From contig JAJZPK010000055.1 of the NCBI GenBank assembly GCA_021811205.1, forward strand, positions 1 to 12,845: a DNA stretch of 12,845 nucleotides, in the 5' to 3' direction. A program made the position numbers and the translations under genes. Under the pieces are notes generated by a model that was given only the letters and a program-made list of their open reading frames with translations, did not search any database and was not told where the DNA came from. This stretch comes from Pseudomonadota bacterium (GTDB lineage Bacteria > Pseudomonadota > Gammaproteobacteria > Burkholderiales > JABEVD01). Positions 7,310 to 12,845 of the stretch are shown piece by piece (position 1 is the stretch's first letter; each line of letters starts with the position of its first letter).

Positions 7310-7361
7310 GCGTATCTTGCGTCATCCTCATAGATTATCATCAAAACGGGGCACGCGATCC

Positions 7362-7375
7362 AACCCGATCGGGTT
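7362..7375. promoter_or_regulatory. 14-bp perfect palindrome upstream of ybiB, possible operator
   Basis: AACCCGATCGGGTT is its own reverse complement and lies 65 bases before the ybiB start. It is followed by a partial repeat, GTCGGGT. The rest of the interval 7376-7517 has an A6G7 homopolymer junction (7388-7400) and two GCAATCG repeats, with no convincing gene. Regulator unknown. Confidence 0.4.
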
Positions 7376-7517
7376 AGTCGGGTATTGAAAAAAGGGGGGG
7401 CAGCCGAGATCCGCAGTGAGGTATCGGAGGATAACCTGAAGCAATCGGTTGCGCAATCGACGACCGATCGCTGCGCTGACGCTGCCGCCCATCTTAACGA
7501 ATGGGCCTATCAAGTGC

Positions 7518-7526
7518 TGATATAAT
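7518..7526 (+). promoter_or_regulatory. Extended -10 promoter of the small lipoprotein gene
   Basis: TGATATAAT matches the extended -10 consensus (TGnTATAAT) exactly. No good -35 is seen at 17 bp, as is common for extended -10 promoters. Transcription would start near 7533, giving a leader of about 26 nt. Confidence 0.65.
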
Positions 7527-7558
7527 TTTGGCCTCTGATCGAAAAAAGGAAAATCGCC

Positions 7559-7732
7559 ATGAAAAAAGCAGCCTGTCTTGCACTCGCCTCAGTCATGATC
7601 ATGCTTTCTCTGGGAGGCTGCGCCCCGAAGATCGGCAGCGCAAAATGGTGCGCCAACCTCAAGGCCAAGCCCAAGGGCGATTGGACGCTCGACGAAGCCG
7701 AAAATTACGCGAAAGACTGCATCATGAAATAG
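7559..7732 (+). CDS. Small DUF3012-type lipoprotein
   Basis: 57-residue lipoprotein precursor. A signal peptide MKKAACLALASVMIMLSLGG ends at the lipobox LGGC, with C21 as the lipidated cysteine. The mature 37 residues (CAPKIGSAKW, then KPKGDWTLDEA and AKDC) match the pattern of DUF3012 proteins: WC, KPKGDWT and a closing YAKxC. Two further cysteines, C31 and C54, could form a disulfide outside the cytoplasm. AAGGA at 7546-7550 lies eight bases before the ATG, and an extended -10 promoter stands just upstream. With no Asp after the lipid cysteine, outer-membrane sorting by the Lol system is expected. The function of the family is unknown. It is monocistronic and convergent with the MFS gene, seven bases away. 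Confidence 0.85.
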   Translation: MKKAACLALASVMIMLSLGGCAPKIGSAKWCANLKAKPKGDWTLDEAENYAKDCIMK

Positions 7733-7739
7733 GGAAAGT

Positions 7740-8888
7740 TCACTTCACCCAGAATTTCAGCAGCAGGGATGAAAGCAGCGCGCAGCCTGCCGAAAAAGCG
7801 AAGGCGAATGGATAGCTGAAATGCTGCCAGAACCAACCGAAAAAGAGGGATGCTGGCAGAAGGAAAAAGCCCGTCACAAGATTGAACCAGCCGTAGGCCG
7901 TTCCGAGCTTGTCGGTCGGCGCGAAATCCGCGACATAAGCCTTTTCCGCCCCTTCGGTTGCAGCCATGAAAAGCCCGTAGAAGGCAAAGAGCGGCCAGAG
8001 CAGCATTGGAGTGCCATCGAATCCCATGACCAGATAAAAAAGGCCGTAAATCACCCAGCCCCAGATGATCAGCCTCGCTCTTCCGATCCTGTCGGACAAG
8101 GCTGAAAACGGCGTGGAAAAGAGCATGGCGGAAAACGAGACAAGCGCCCAGAGCAGCGGCACCTGGTAGTCCTGTAGCCCGAGATCCTTCGCCCTCAGCA
8201 GCAGAAAGAGGTTGGAGGAATTGCCGAGCGTGAAAAGCGCAAGCACGGCAAGGTATCGCCTGAAAGGAGCTGAAAAGCCTGCCAGGCTCCATTCGATTTT
8301 AGCAGATACTGAAGGCGCCCTTTCCGGCGCCTTCAGGAAAAGTGCCAGTGATACCGCGATGGCCCCTGGAATCGCGGACCACAGCAGCACATGGCGAATG
8401 GGCACATGAATTGCGAGCAGATAAGCAGCCATGAGCGGCCCGAAAACCGCCCCGGCATTGTCCATGCTCCTGTGAAAGCCGAAAGCAAGCCCACGCTTCT
8501 CCTTGTCGACGCTGAGCGCGAGCATCGCATCCCTTGGAGAGGTCCTGAGCCCTTTTCCCAGCCTGTCCGCAAAGCGCAAAAAAAGCACGACCGGCCATGA
8601 GGCGGCGAAAGCCATCAACGGTTTGGCAAGGGACGCCAGCCCGTACCCGCCCACAACAAGCCCCTTTCCCGCATTCAGTCTGTCCGAGAGCATGCCCGAG
8701 AAAAGCTTGAGGAGGCTGCCCGTGGCCTCCGCCACCCCCTCGATGATGCCCATTGCGCCTGGTCCCGCCATGCCTGCAATGAAAAGCGGCAGAATGGCAT
8801 AGACGAGTTCGCTCGCGCCGTCGTTGAAGAGGCTCACCAGTCCCAGCAGCCATACCGTTCTTGGCAGGCTGAATATCGAATTTCTCAT
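7740..8888 (-). CDS. MFS transporter, substrate unknown
   Basis: 382-residue integral inner-membrane protein with about 12 predicted hydrophobic helices, normal for a major facilitator superfamily carrier. The loop 2-3 motif A is GMLSDR at 65-70 and recurs in the second half as SALSDRIGRAR. RFADRLGKGLR (105-115), SPRDAMLA and FHRSMDNAGAVFGP (138-151) are strong conserved blocks of a proteobacterial MFS subgroup whose substrate I cannot name. The start MRNSIFSLPRTVW at 8888 is the only plausible one, since the next methionine is residue 40. There is no clear ribosome site; a TAGAAT hexamer lies six bases before the ATG, so the message may be leaderless. It is divergent from the glycosylase gene and converges with the lipoprotein gene without a visible terminator. 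Confidence 0.85.
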   Translation of the reverse strand: MRNSIFSLPRTVWLLGLVSLFNDGASELVYAILPLFIAGMAGPGAMGIIEGVAEATGSLLKLFSGMLSDRLNAGKGLVVGGYGLASLAKPLMAFAASWPVVLFLRFADRLGKGLRTSPRDAMLALSVDKEKRGLAFGFHRSMDNAGAVFGPLMAAYLLAIHVPIRHVLLWSAIPGAIAVSLALFLKAPERAPSVSAKIEWSLAGFSAPFRRYLAVLALFTLGNSSNLFLLLRAKDLGLQDYQVPLLWALVSFSAMLFSTPFSALSDRIGRARLIIWGWVIYGLFYLVMGFDGTPMLLWPLFAFYGLFMAATEGAEKAYVADFAPTDKLGTAYGWFNLVTGFFLLPASLFFGWFWQHFSYPFAFAFSAGCALLSSLLLKFWVK

Positions 8889-8927
8889 GCGTCCATTCTA
8901 ATCGATTTCGGATAGAATCGACCCATG
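8886..8927. promoter_or_regulatory. Palindromic divergent promoter region of the MFS and glycosylase genes
   Basis: The 42 bases from one ATG to the other form an imperfect inverted repeat (16 of 21 pairs). On each strand TAGAAT (8913-8918 plus; 8900-8895 minus) stands exactly six bases before the ATG, the spacing expected for a -10 box with transcription starting at the initiation codon. No convincing -35 boxes are visible. Confidence 0.4.
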
Positions 8928-9533
8928 GAAAAACCCGACTACTGGGAAGAAGCGAAAGCAGCCCTCATCGACCGGGATGCCGTCCTCGCGAAAATCATCC
9001 TGGCCCATGCAAAAGCCGGCTTGACGAGGCTACATGATCCATTTTGCACGCTCGCACGATCCATTGTCGGCCAGCAGATCTCGATCAAGGCGGCCGATTC
9101 GGTGTGGGCGAAGCTGCTTGCCAAAATGGAGCATGTCACGCCTGAAAACATGCTCGCCTGCACCCAATTGCGCGAATGCGGACTTTCTGCGCGCAAGATC
9201 GAATATCTGAGGGATCTTTCGGTGCATTTTTCGGCAGGACATCTCATGCATTGGGAGGAAATGGACGATCCGGCGCTGATCGATGCGCTCTTGAAGATCA
9301 GGGGGATAGGGCAATGGACGGCTGAAATGTTCCTGATCTTTCAGGGATTGCGCCCGGACGTTTTTCCGCTCGACGATCTCGGGCTGAGGCGCGCGATCTG
9401 CCTCCATTACAACCAGGGAATCCCCCTGGAAAAGGAACGCCTGCTTGAAATTTCAGAACCCTGGCGACCCTGGCGCTCGGTTGCAACCTGGTATTTGTGG
9501 CGCAGCCTCGATCCCGTTCCCGTCGAATACTAG
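8925..9533 (+). CDS. DNA-3-methyladenine glycosylase II (AlkA/Mag-type, HhH-GPD)
   Basis: 202-residue base-excision repair enzyme that removes alkylated purines from DNA. It has SIVGQQIS at 46-53, the helix-hairpin-helix LLKIRGIGQWTAEMFL at about 122-137, and FPLDDLGLRR with the presumed catalytic D151, as in AlkA (Asp238) and yeast Mag. The C-terminal RPWRSVATWYLWR is also typical. It is shorter than E. coli AlkA (282) because it lacks the N-terminal domain, which is normal for this bacterial subgroup. The ATG at 8925 has no ribosome site. The stop TAG at 9531-9533 is supplied by the left end of a mobile element; without the element the same position would read TAA, so the protein end is unchanged. 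There is no sign of an Ada-type alkylation operator. Confidence 0.9.
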   Translation: MEKPDYWEEAKAALIDRDAVLAKIILAHAKAGLTRLHDPFCTLARSIVGQQISIKAADSVWAKLLAKMEHVTPENMLACTQLRECGLSARKIEYLRDLSVHFSAGHLMHWEEMDDPALIDALLKIRGIGQWTAEMFLIFQGLRPDVFPLDDLGLRRAICLHYNQGIPLEKERLLEISEPWRPWRSVATWYLWRSLDPVPVEY

Positions 9534-9562
9534 GGCGTGTTAACGCTATTTTCGCATTTGCG
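9531..9562 (+). repeat. Left terminal inverted repeat of the MITE
   Basis: 32 bases beginning TAGGGCGTGTTAACGC. It differs from the right end at two positions (9554 and 9558). Its first three bases are the glycosylase stop codon. Confidence 0.85.
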
Positions 9563-9663
9563 ACGGTGGCGCTTTGGGATGCCATCCACGAAGCAAGTCG
9601 CGCAGTATTGCCTTCCACTACAAGCGACTTGCGACAAAGGAGAGCGCCCAAAACGCTACCGTC
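9562..9663. repeat. Internal hairpin A of the MITE
   Basis: The outer arms 9562-9578 and 9647-9663 pair at 15 of 17 bases (one mismatch is a G-T pair). The inner arms GCAAGTCGC (9593-9601) and GCGACTTGC (9624-9632) pair perfectly. Confidence 0.7.
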
Positions 9664-9691
9664 CCTTACCGCATAAAAAGAATTATTGAGG

Positions 9692-9792
9692 GTTTCAGCG
9701 GGAGGGCCGTATCTGCGGTGTTGCAAGACTTGCAAATGGAGTAACCATTCGCTGCGCCTTGCGCCTGGCATCCACAGCCTTCCCGCTGAAAC
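9692..9792. repeat. Internal hairpin B of the MITE
   Basis: Arms 9692-9707 (GTTTCAGCGGGAGGGC) and 9777-9792 pair at 15 of 16 bases. The loop holds TTGCAA-GAC-TTGCAA (9721-9735) and a small AATGG/CCATT stem near 9735-9749. Confidence 0.7.
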
Positions 9793-9823
9793 GCAGATGT
9801 GAAAATAGCGTTAACACGCCCTA
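9792..9823 (-). repeat. Right terminal inverted repeat of the MITE
   Basis: Reverse complement of the left end at 30 of 32 bases, ending CACGCCCTA. Confidence 0.85.
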
Positions 9824-9830
9824 ATATGTA

Positions 9831-9838
9831 ACGCCCTA
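9831..9838 (-). repeat. Extra 8-bp copy of the element terminus at the lolD stop
   Basis: ACGCCCTA repeats the outermost eight bases of the right terminus (9816-9823), seven bases beyond it. Its last three bases are the lolD stop codon TAG on the minus strand. It may be a relic of an earlier insertion or excision, or chance. Confidence 0.45.
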
Positions 9839-10507
9839 GATCAGCTTCCCATCGACCAGCCTCAATATCCTGCCGCATCGCCTGGCGAGGCTCTCGTCGT
9901 GGGTAACGATGACCAGGCTGGTATTCAGGCTCGCATTGAGCCCCAGCATCAGCTCGAACATCGATTCGGCGGTATGCCGGTCGAGATTCCCTGTCGGCTC
10001 ATCGGCCAGCACGGCAGAAGGATTGGTCACCAGCGCCCGCGCAAGCGCAGCGCGGCTTCTTTCCCCGCCCGAAAGTTCCCCAGGCTTGTGCTCGAGTCTT
10101 TTCGCAAGCCCCACCTTTTCCAGCATCTGCGCCGCCCTGTCCCTTGCCTCCGACTTGTCCGCCCTTCTGATGAGAAGCGGCATGGACACATTTTCCAGGG
10201 CAGTGAATTCAGGCAGGAGGTGATGGAACTGGTAGACGAAACCAAGGAAACGGTTCCTGATCTCGCCGCGCTCGGCATCCGACACCTGCTCGAGGTTCCG
10301 CCCCGATACCCTGACTTCACCCGAAGTCGGCGCATCGAGGCCGCCCAGAATGTGCAGAAGCGTGCTCTTTCCGGAGCCCGATGCGCCGATGATGGCGACG
10401 CTCTCGCCGGGCATCACGGCAAGATCGATGCCGAGCAGAACCGGCACTTCCGTCTTCCCCTGCATGTAGATCTTTTTCAGACCCCGGCAAGAAATCACTT
10501 CACTCAT
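9836..10507 (-). CDS. lolD: Lipoprotein-releasing system ATP-binding protein LolD
   Basis: 223-residue ABC ATPase that powers release of outer-membrane lipoproteins from the inner membrane to the carrier LolA. Walker A is GASGSGKST (41-49), the Q-loop [10 protein letters not shown] (92-101) is a LolD hallmark, the signature is LSGGE (145-149), Walker B is AVLADE (165-170) followed by PTGNLD, and the switch histidine is H203. Length is normal. The ATG at 10507 overlaps the end of the permease gene by eight bases (ATGAGTGA), indicating coupled translation. The stop codon at 9838-9836 falls in a sequence copying the MITE terminus; LolD proteins usually end close to this point, so no truncation is suspected. 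Confidence 0.95.
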   Translation of the reverse strand: MSEVISCRGLKKIYMQGKTEVPVLLGIDLAVMPGESVAIIGASGSGKSTLLHILGGLDAPTSGEVRVSGRNLEQVSDAERGEIRNRFLGFVYQFHHLLPEFTALENVSMPLLIRRADKSEARDRAAQMLEKVGLAKRLEHKPGELSGGERSRAALARALVTNPSAVLADEPTGNLDRHTAESMFELMLGLNASLNTSLVIVTHDESLARRCGRILRLVDGKLI

Positions 10508-11744
10508 AGCGCAGCGCCTCGGCAGGATTCAGGCGGGAAGCGCGCCAGCTCGGGTAGAGCGTCGCGAAGAAGCTCAGGAAAAGAGACAGGATCGTGATCG
10601 AAACCACGTCCGATCCTTCCAGGCTGGAAGGCACCTCGGAAATATAGTAGACGTCTTTCGCCAGGAAATGGGTATGGAAAATCTTCTCGATGAAGGGAAC
10701 GATGACGTCGATGTTGACTGCGATGAGTACGCCGAAGAAGACCCCCAGCAGCGTGCCGATCACGCCGATCAGCGCCCCCTGGACGACGAATATCTTCATG
10801 ATGCTGGCAGGGGATGCGCCCAATGTCCTCAAAATCGCGATATCCGCCTGCTTGTCGGTCACCATCATGACAAGGGTCGAAACGATGTTGAAGGTTGCGA
10901 CCGCAACGATCAGGAAGAGGATGATGAACATGACGTTCTTCTCGATCTTCACCGCCCTGAAGAAATTGGCATGCTGTCTCGTCCAGTCGGTGACCGTATC
11001 CTCTGGCGGCAGTTGCTGGGCAAGCTGGTCCGCCACTCGGGGCGCGAGGTCGAGATCGTGCAATTTCAGCCTGACCCCGCTGACAGCATCCCCCATCCTG
11101 TAAAGACGTTGCGCATCCGAAAGATCAATCAGCGCGAGCCCGCTGTCGAATTCGTACATGCCTATCTCGAAAATGCCCACCACAGTGAACTGCTTGAGGC
11201 GGGGCAGGATGCCGGCAGGGGTCACCTGGCCCTGGGGCGCAATCAGGATCACCTTGTCTCCCAGGGATGCGCCTATCGAACGCGCCACCTCGGAACCGAG
11301 AACGATGCCGAATTCTCCGGGCTTGAGATTCTCGAGGCGCCCCTTTTTCATGTGGCTGCCGATGTCCGCCACCCTGTCTTCTTCACGCGGCAGGACGCCT
11401 CTGACGAACACGCCCTGAACCGACTGATTGAGGGAAAGCATGCCCTGGGCAAGCACATAAGGCGCGGCCGCCGCAACTTGCGGATTCCTTGAGGCGATTT
11501 TTGCCACACCCTGCCAGTTCGAGAGCAGATTGTTGTCGGCTGAAATCTCGACATGGGCAGCTACGCCCAGAATTCTCGAACGCAATTCCTTCTGGAATCC
11601 GTTCATGACGGACAGCACGACGATCAATGCGGCCACGCCGAGGGCGATGCCGACCATCGATATCAGCGAAATGAAGGAAATAAAATGATTCCGCCTTTTC
11701 GCCCGCGTATAGCGCAGTCCGACAAAAAGCTCGTATGGCAGCAC
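10500..11744 (-). CDS. lolC: Lipoprotein-releasing ABC transporter permease, LolC/LolE (LolF-like)
   Basis: 414 residues from the chosen start, the usual size for LolC/LolE. It spans the inner membrane four times: a helix at about 22-47 after the hallmark [27 protein letters not shown], a large periplasmic domain (about 50-265), then an FtsX-like domain with helices near 270-297, 318-345 and 380-398, and the ending [15 protein letters not shown]. The loop PAGILP near 176-181 is where LolC carries the LolA-binding hook. Only one permease gene accompanies lolD, so it may act as a homodimer (LolF type) or pair with a LolE elsewhere. The start is taken as GTG at 11744 from the family's opening sequence; another in-frame GTG lies at 11795, and neither has a ribosome site. 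Confidence 0.87.
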   Translation of the reverse strand: MLPYELFVGLRYTRAKRRNHFISFISLISMVGIALGVAALIVVLSVMNGFQKELRSRILGVAAHVEISADNNLLSNWQGVAKIASRNPQVAAAAPYVLAQGMLSLNQSVQGVFVRGVLPREEDRVADIGSHMKKGRLENLKPGEFGIVLGSEVARSIGASLGDKVILIAPQGQVTPAGILPRLKQFTVVGIFEIGMYEFDSGLALIDLSDAQRLYRMGDAVSGVRLKLHDLDLAPRVADQLAQQLPPEDTVTDWTRQHANFFRAVKIEKNVMFIILFLIVAVATFNIVSTLVMMVTDKQADIAILRTLGASPASIMKIFVVQGALIGVIGTLLGVFFGVLIAVNIDVIVPFIEKIFHTHFLAKDVYYISEVPSSLEGSDVVSITILSLFLSFFATLYPSWRASRLNPAEALRYE

Positions 11745-11771
11745 GTTTGAAATTTCGAAAAAGAGAGAAGT

Positions 11772-11800
11772 TTGACACAAGGATGAAGGACCCACAAATT
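11772..11800 (+). promoter_or_regulatory. Possible promoter of the RpfE-type gene
   Basis: TTGACA at 11772-11777 is a perfect -35, but the hexamer 17 bp downstream, CAAATT (11795-11800), matches the -10 at only three positions. A 9-bp direct repeat AAATTTCGA (11750-11758 and 11796-11804) flanks it. The whole divergent gap to lolC is 73 bp. Confidence 0.3.
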
Positions 11801-11817
11801 TCGATTAAACTTGCCGC

Positions 11818-12780
11818 ATGAAATGTCACGTCCTGATCCCGAATCTTTTTCTTCCCGCAAGCGAATTCAAGATCGACCCTCTGCCGAACGTGGAGACCCT
11901 GATTTCAAGGGGGGAGAGAACCTCGTTTGAATCCAAGGGATTCGAGGAATGGATCTGCGACGCTTTCGATGTGGCGAAGCAGCAGGATTGGCCTGTCGCG
12001 GCACTTCACGGAATTGAGCCCGGCTACTGGCTGCGTGCAGACCCTGCCCACCTTCAATTGCGTCGCGACTGGCTGGCCCTGCTCCAGGCCGACATTGCAC
12101 AAGAAGAAGCGGATTCTCTCGTCGATTCGCTCAATCGGCATTTCGAAGCCGACGGATTTCGCTTTTACATCGAGCGCCCTGATGTCTGGCTATTGAGGCT
12201 TCATGACGCCATCGACCTTGTCACGGTGCCGCTGTCGCAGGCGATCGGCAGAAATGTCGACGACTGCCTTCCCAAGGGGAAAGACGCGATGCGTATGACT
12301 GCGGTCATGAACGAGATCCAGATGCTGTTTCACGACCATCCGGTCAACTCGACGCGCGATGTTCCGATCAACAGCGTCTGGTTCTGGGGAGGCGGCATTT
12401 TGCCGGAGGTAAAACCATCCGGCTATGCATCTGTTTCATCCAGCAATGCGCTCGCATCGGCCATCGCGAATCGCGCTGCAATCCCCTGTATTCCCGTCCC
12501 GGAAAATGCGAGCGGCTGGCTCGGTTCGCTTTCCGAAGGGGAGCATCTCGTGATCCTTGAAGACTTGATGCTTCCGGCAAGATACGGCGACGGGAATGAA
12601 TGGGACAAGCGGCTCAGGCGTCTCGAAACATGCTGGTTCGGCCCGCTGATCGATGCCGTCAAGAATGGCCTCGAGCTTGCCATCATCGACAACGAAATCG
12701 GCGTGCGATTCGATACGAAAAAGCACGATCTCTGGAAATTCTGGAAGAGATCGAGGCCTGTCCTCGATTGTCTGAAATGA
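11818..12780 (+). CDS. RpfE-type conserved protein
   Basis: 320-residue soluble protein of the family called RpfE-type regulatory protein or, in some annotations, phosphoglycerate mutase-like. Recognised by the N-terminal HVLIPNLFLP (4-13), WLRADPAHLQ (71-80) and PINSVWFWGGG (183-193), and by its position directly before recJ, as in the Xanthomonas rpf region. Its biochemical role is not established; the mutase label rests on fold similarity and I see no clear metal-binding set. The start ATG at 11818 follows an in-frame TAA at 11806-11808, so no longer form is possible; no ribosome site is visible. The end overlaps recJ by 4 nt (ATGA), suggesting co-expression with this repair gene. It is divergent from lolCD. 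Confidence 0.75.
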   Translation: MKCHVLIPNLFLPASEFKIDPLPNVETLISRGERTSFESKGFEEWICDAFDVAKQQDWPVAALHGIEPGYWLRADPAHLQLRRDWLALLQADIAQEEADSLVDSLNRHFEADGFRFYIERPDVWLLRLHDAIDLVTVPLSQAIGRNVDDCLPKGKDAMRMTAVMNEIQMLFHDHPVNSTRDVPINSVWFWGGGILPEVKPSGYASVSSSNALASAIANRAAIPCIPVPENASGWLGSLSEGEHLVILEDLMLPARYGDGNEWDKRLRRLETCWFGPLIDAVKNGLELAIIDNEIGVRFDTKKHDLWKFWKRSRPVLDCLK

Positions 12781-12845
12781 AGAAAGTCGCCGCAAGGCCC
12801 TATGAGACAACTGCCTTCGAAAACCTGAAGGCGGCCGGCATCAGA
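12777..12845 (+). CDS. recJ: Start of RecJ single-strand DNA exonuclease (partial, cut by window edge)
   Basis: Only 23 codons are present (MKKVAARPYETTAFENLKAAGIR). The pattern R-x-Y...LxxAGI matches the N-terminal lead-in of RecJ, a 5'-3' exonuclease of recombination and mismatch repair. The identification leans on gene order, since RpfE-type genes commonly precede recJ. The ATG overlaps the stop of the upstream gene. The catalytic DHH motifs would lie beyond the window. Confidence 0.6.
   Translation, partial: MKKVAARPYETTAFENLKAAGIR

Larger units (their letters stand above)
9531..9823. mobile_element. MITE-like non-autonomous element with 32-bp terminal inverted repeats
   Basis: The ends 9531-9562 and 9792-9823 are inverted repeats matching at 30 of 32 bases, opening TAGGGCGTGTTAACGC. 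The outermost TA on both sides fits duplication of a TA target, so the element proper is 9533-9821, 289 bp. Between the ends lie two hairpins (9562-9663 and 9692-9792) and an AT-rich middle, and no transposase frame. This is the build of a miniature inverted-repeat element moved by a transposase encoded elsewhere; TA duplication is known for IS630/Tc1 relatives and some IS5 groups, but I cannot name the family. It separates the convergent glycosylase and lolD genes and damages neither. Confidence 0.8.

Noticed and set aside
7388..7400. A6G7 homopolymer junction as a phase-variable tract
   Set aside because: It lies in non-coding sequence without an identified promoter spacer, so no effect can be argued.
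7328..7513. 61-residue minus-strand frame (TTG start) in the ybiB upstream gap
   Set aside because: Non-ATG start, no ribosome site, and it covers the palindrome and homopolymers; no family recognised.
9298..9771. 157-residue minus-strand frame across the glycosylase gene and MITE
   Set aside because: Mostly antisense to the glycosylase and spanning the insertion junction; composition is shadow-like.
9666..9878. Short minus-strand frame inside the MITE
   Set aside because: It crosses the element end into lolD out of frame and shows no transposase motif.
10668..11492. 274-residue open frame opposite the lol permease gene
   Set aside because: Antisense shadow rich in D/E/H/R with no domain.

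Overview
The window most resembles an accessory-to-core stretch of a betaproteobacterial chromosome (inference from gene content and order: a LolD gene paired with a single LolC/E-type permease, an RpfE-type gene overlapping recJ, a YbiB/CysG pair, and an AlkA-type glycosylase). Base composition is moderately GC-rich and fairly even; AT-rich dips fall in promoter regions. No rRNA, tRNA or CRISPR array was seen.

Region 1 (1-4122) is a cyclic-di-GMP signalling block. On the minus strand, a short oxygen-binding diiron protein (ODP-type, flavodiiron core without flavodoxin) overlaps by 4 nt a GGDEF-EAL protein with intact active-site motifs and an I-site. A membrane-anchored sensor of DUF3365 type follows 25 nt further on and runs off the left edge. 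Divergent from this operon is a YcgR-like PilZ protein, the expected c-di-GMP receptor acting on the flagellar motor. The promoter region between them carries repeated TACCCACTA-type motifs at or near both presumed -10 regions.

Region 2 (4123-7560) is a minus-strand operon, ybiB-cysG-rluF-like, whose genes are joined by two TGATG stop/start overlaps. It ends in a hairpin terminator shared with the convergent ycgR. A 14-bp perfect palindrome lies upstream of ybiB.

Region 3 (7559-9533) holds a 57-residue DUF3012-type lipoprotein with an extended -10 promoter, a convergent MFS transporter, and a divergent AlkA-type DNA glycosylase. The MFS and glycosylase genes are separated by 36 bp that form most of an imperfect palindrome.

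Region 4 (9531-9838) is a non-coding mobile element of about 290 bp, MITE-like. It has 32-bp terminal inverted repeats (30/32 matching, TA at each end) and two internal hairpins. It sits exactly in the stop codon of the glycosylase gene and beside the stop codon of lolD.

Region 5 (9836-12845) is the lolC/F-lolD lipoprotein-sorting pair on the minus strand and, divergently, an RpfE-type gene overlapping the first codons of recJ, which is cut by the right edge.
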